The position numbers were made by a program, and so were the translations under genes. From Acetobacter sp. CAG:977 (GTDB taxonomy: Bacteria; Pseudomonadota; Alphaproteobacteria; CAAGCB01; CAG-977): a stretch of DNA of 5,843 nucleotides. This document shows, piece after piece, positions 5,590 through 5,843 of the stretch. Under the pieces are notes generated by a model. The model saw nothing but the letters and a program-made list of their open reading frames with translations. It searched no databases and was not told the origin of the DNA. The stretch is taken from positions 27,303 through 33,145 of the forward strand of contig HF994934.1 in assembly GCA_000434295.1 (NCBI GenBank), written 5' to 3'. Numbering within the stretch: the stretch's first letter is position 1; each line of letters opens with the position of its first letter.

Positions 5590-5768
5590 CGGATGTTCAG
5601 AAACCGCATATAGACAAAACGGCTCGACCTATTGGGCAGATAGCCGTATTCAGCCGACATCCGCCCGTATAAGAGCAGAAATCGGCATAACTGTTTTTTA
5701 AAGTCGTATATACCGTACGACCGTCTATATAAGGGTTTCTGACGCCCTGAACGGCTGGTGCCGTTCAA
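5557..5768 (-). ncRNA. Candidate structured RNA or attenuator-type leader, unidentified family
   Basis: The leftward RNA would begin near 5768 and end in a terminator at 5557-5589. Its predicted parts, given in window positions, are: a hairpin 5748-5755/5760-5767 (8 bp, 4-nt loop); a long-range closing rod made of 5743-5747/5587-5591 (5 bp), 5734-5741/5598-5605 (8 bp) and 5723-5731/5607-5615 (9 bp with one G-U); and inside it three hairpins: 5716-5721/5703-5708 (6 bp), 5682-5686/5653-5657 continued by 5673-5679/5660-5666 (5 + 7 bp with G-U pairs), and 5642-5647/5619-5624 (6 bp). The strand follows from the T-tract, which is present only leftward. I do not recognise 6S RNA, tmRNA, SRP RNA, RNase P RNA or a known riboswitch signature in it. 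The one frame across it (5571-5783) starts at TTG and looks like a shadow. Confidence 0.5.
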
Positions 5769-5773
5769 TTCAG

Positions 5774-5802
5774 ACGTTAGCAAAAAACACTTGTTTCAAC
5801 AA
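5774..5802 (-). promoter_or_regulatory. Weak candidate promoter for the structured RNA
   Basis: Read leftward, TTGTTG (5797-5802), a 17-bp spacer and TAACGT (5774-5779) with an extended TGC just before the -10 would start transcription near 5767-5768, at the foot of the first hairpin. The hexamers are poor (four and three matches), so this is tentative. Confidence 0.25.
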
Positions 5803-5803
5803 G
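5781..5803. terminator. Small hairpin with flanking T-runs
   Basis: CTTGT-TTCA-ACAAG (5790-5803) is a 5-bp stem followed leftward by a TGTTTTTT run and rightward by ATTGTTTTTA. It may be a weak back-up terminator for the leftward transcript ending at the window edge. It overlaps the weak promoter candidate, so at most one reading is likely right. Confidence 0.3.
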
Positions 5804-5817
5804 ATTGTTTTTACTTT

Positions 5818-5843
5818 AAAAAAGAGGCTCTCCTGTCGGAGAG
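5818..5843 (-). terminator. Intrinsic terminator of a leftward gene outside the window
   Basis: CTCTCC-GACA-GGAGAG read on the minus strand (5828-5843) is a 6-bp stem with a tetraloop, followed by CCTC and six T residues (5818-5823). This is a classical intrinsic terminator for a transcript entering from the right edge. It implies that the RNA or lipoprotein unit to its left starts from its own promoter. Confidence 0.75.

Noticed and set aside
5571..5783. 70-residue minus-strand frame over the structured RNA
   Set aside because: It starts at TTG without a convincing ribosome binding site, its end lies inside the terminator stem, and the sequence shows no domain or signal. RNA structure explains the stretch better.
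1..5843. CRISPR array, insertion sequence or tRNA genes
   Set aside because: No regularly spaced direct repeats, transposase-like frames, terminal inverted repeats with target duplications, or cloverleaf with T-loop consensus were seen.

Overview
The window looks like an alphaproteobacterial chromosome segment of moderate GC content. The evidence is the gene order dnaA - rpsT - enoyl-CoA hydratase, all read leftward, with dut further along. In many Alphaproteobacteria I know this locus as dnaA, rpsT, echA, mutM, ubiE, ubiB, coaBC, dut. The AT-leaning codon use, the missing quinone genes and the run of small exported proteins suggest a host-associated or gut lineage (for example an uncultured Rhodospirillales-like group). 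That placement is inference.

Left part (1-2098, minus strand): the first 100 codons of dnaA; a 287-bp gap with compound hairpins and a dnaA leader rich in GANTC sites; rpsT with a near-consensus sigma-70 promoter; a complete enoyl-CoA hydratase/isomerase; and a small exported protein whose stop codon abuts the hydratase ribosome binding site, so these two form a tight pair.

Middle (2187-4057): a 442-residue plus-strand protein that I read as a strongly diverged, catalytically dead relative of UbiB, sitting where ubiB would be expected. The usual neighbours mutM, ubiE and coaBC are absent from this stretch. It converges, sharing a TTAA stop overlap, on a minus-strand exported protein with a Sel1-like repeat.

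Right part (4155-5843): dut with all five dUTPase motifs overlaps, by ATGA, an exported protein with two bacterial SH3-like modules. A strong bidirectional terminator separates them from a leftward lipoprotein gene. Upstream of that gene, about 210 bases hold no convincing protein but do hold an elaborate set of nested inverted repeats ending in an intrinsic terminator. This is a candidate structured RNA or attenuator-type leader. Another terminator at the right edge closes a leftward transcript that starts outside the window.

The two items most worth pursuing are the catalytically dead UbiB-like protein at the old ubiB position and the unidentified structured RNA in front of the lipoprotein gene.
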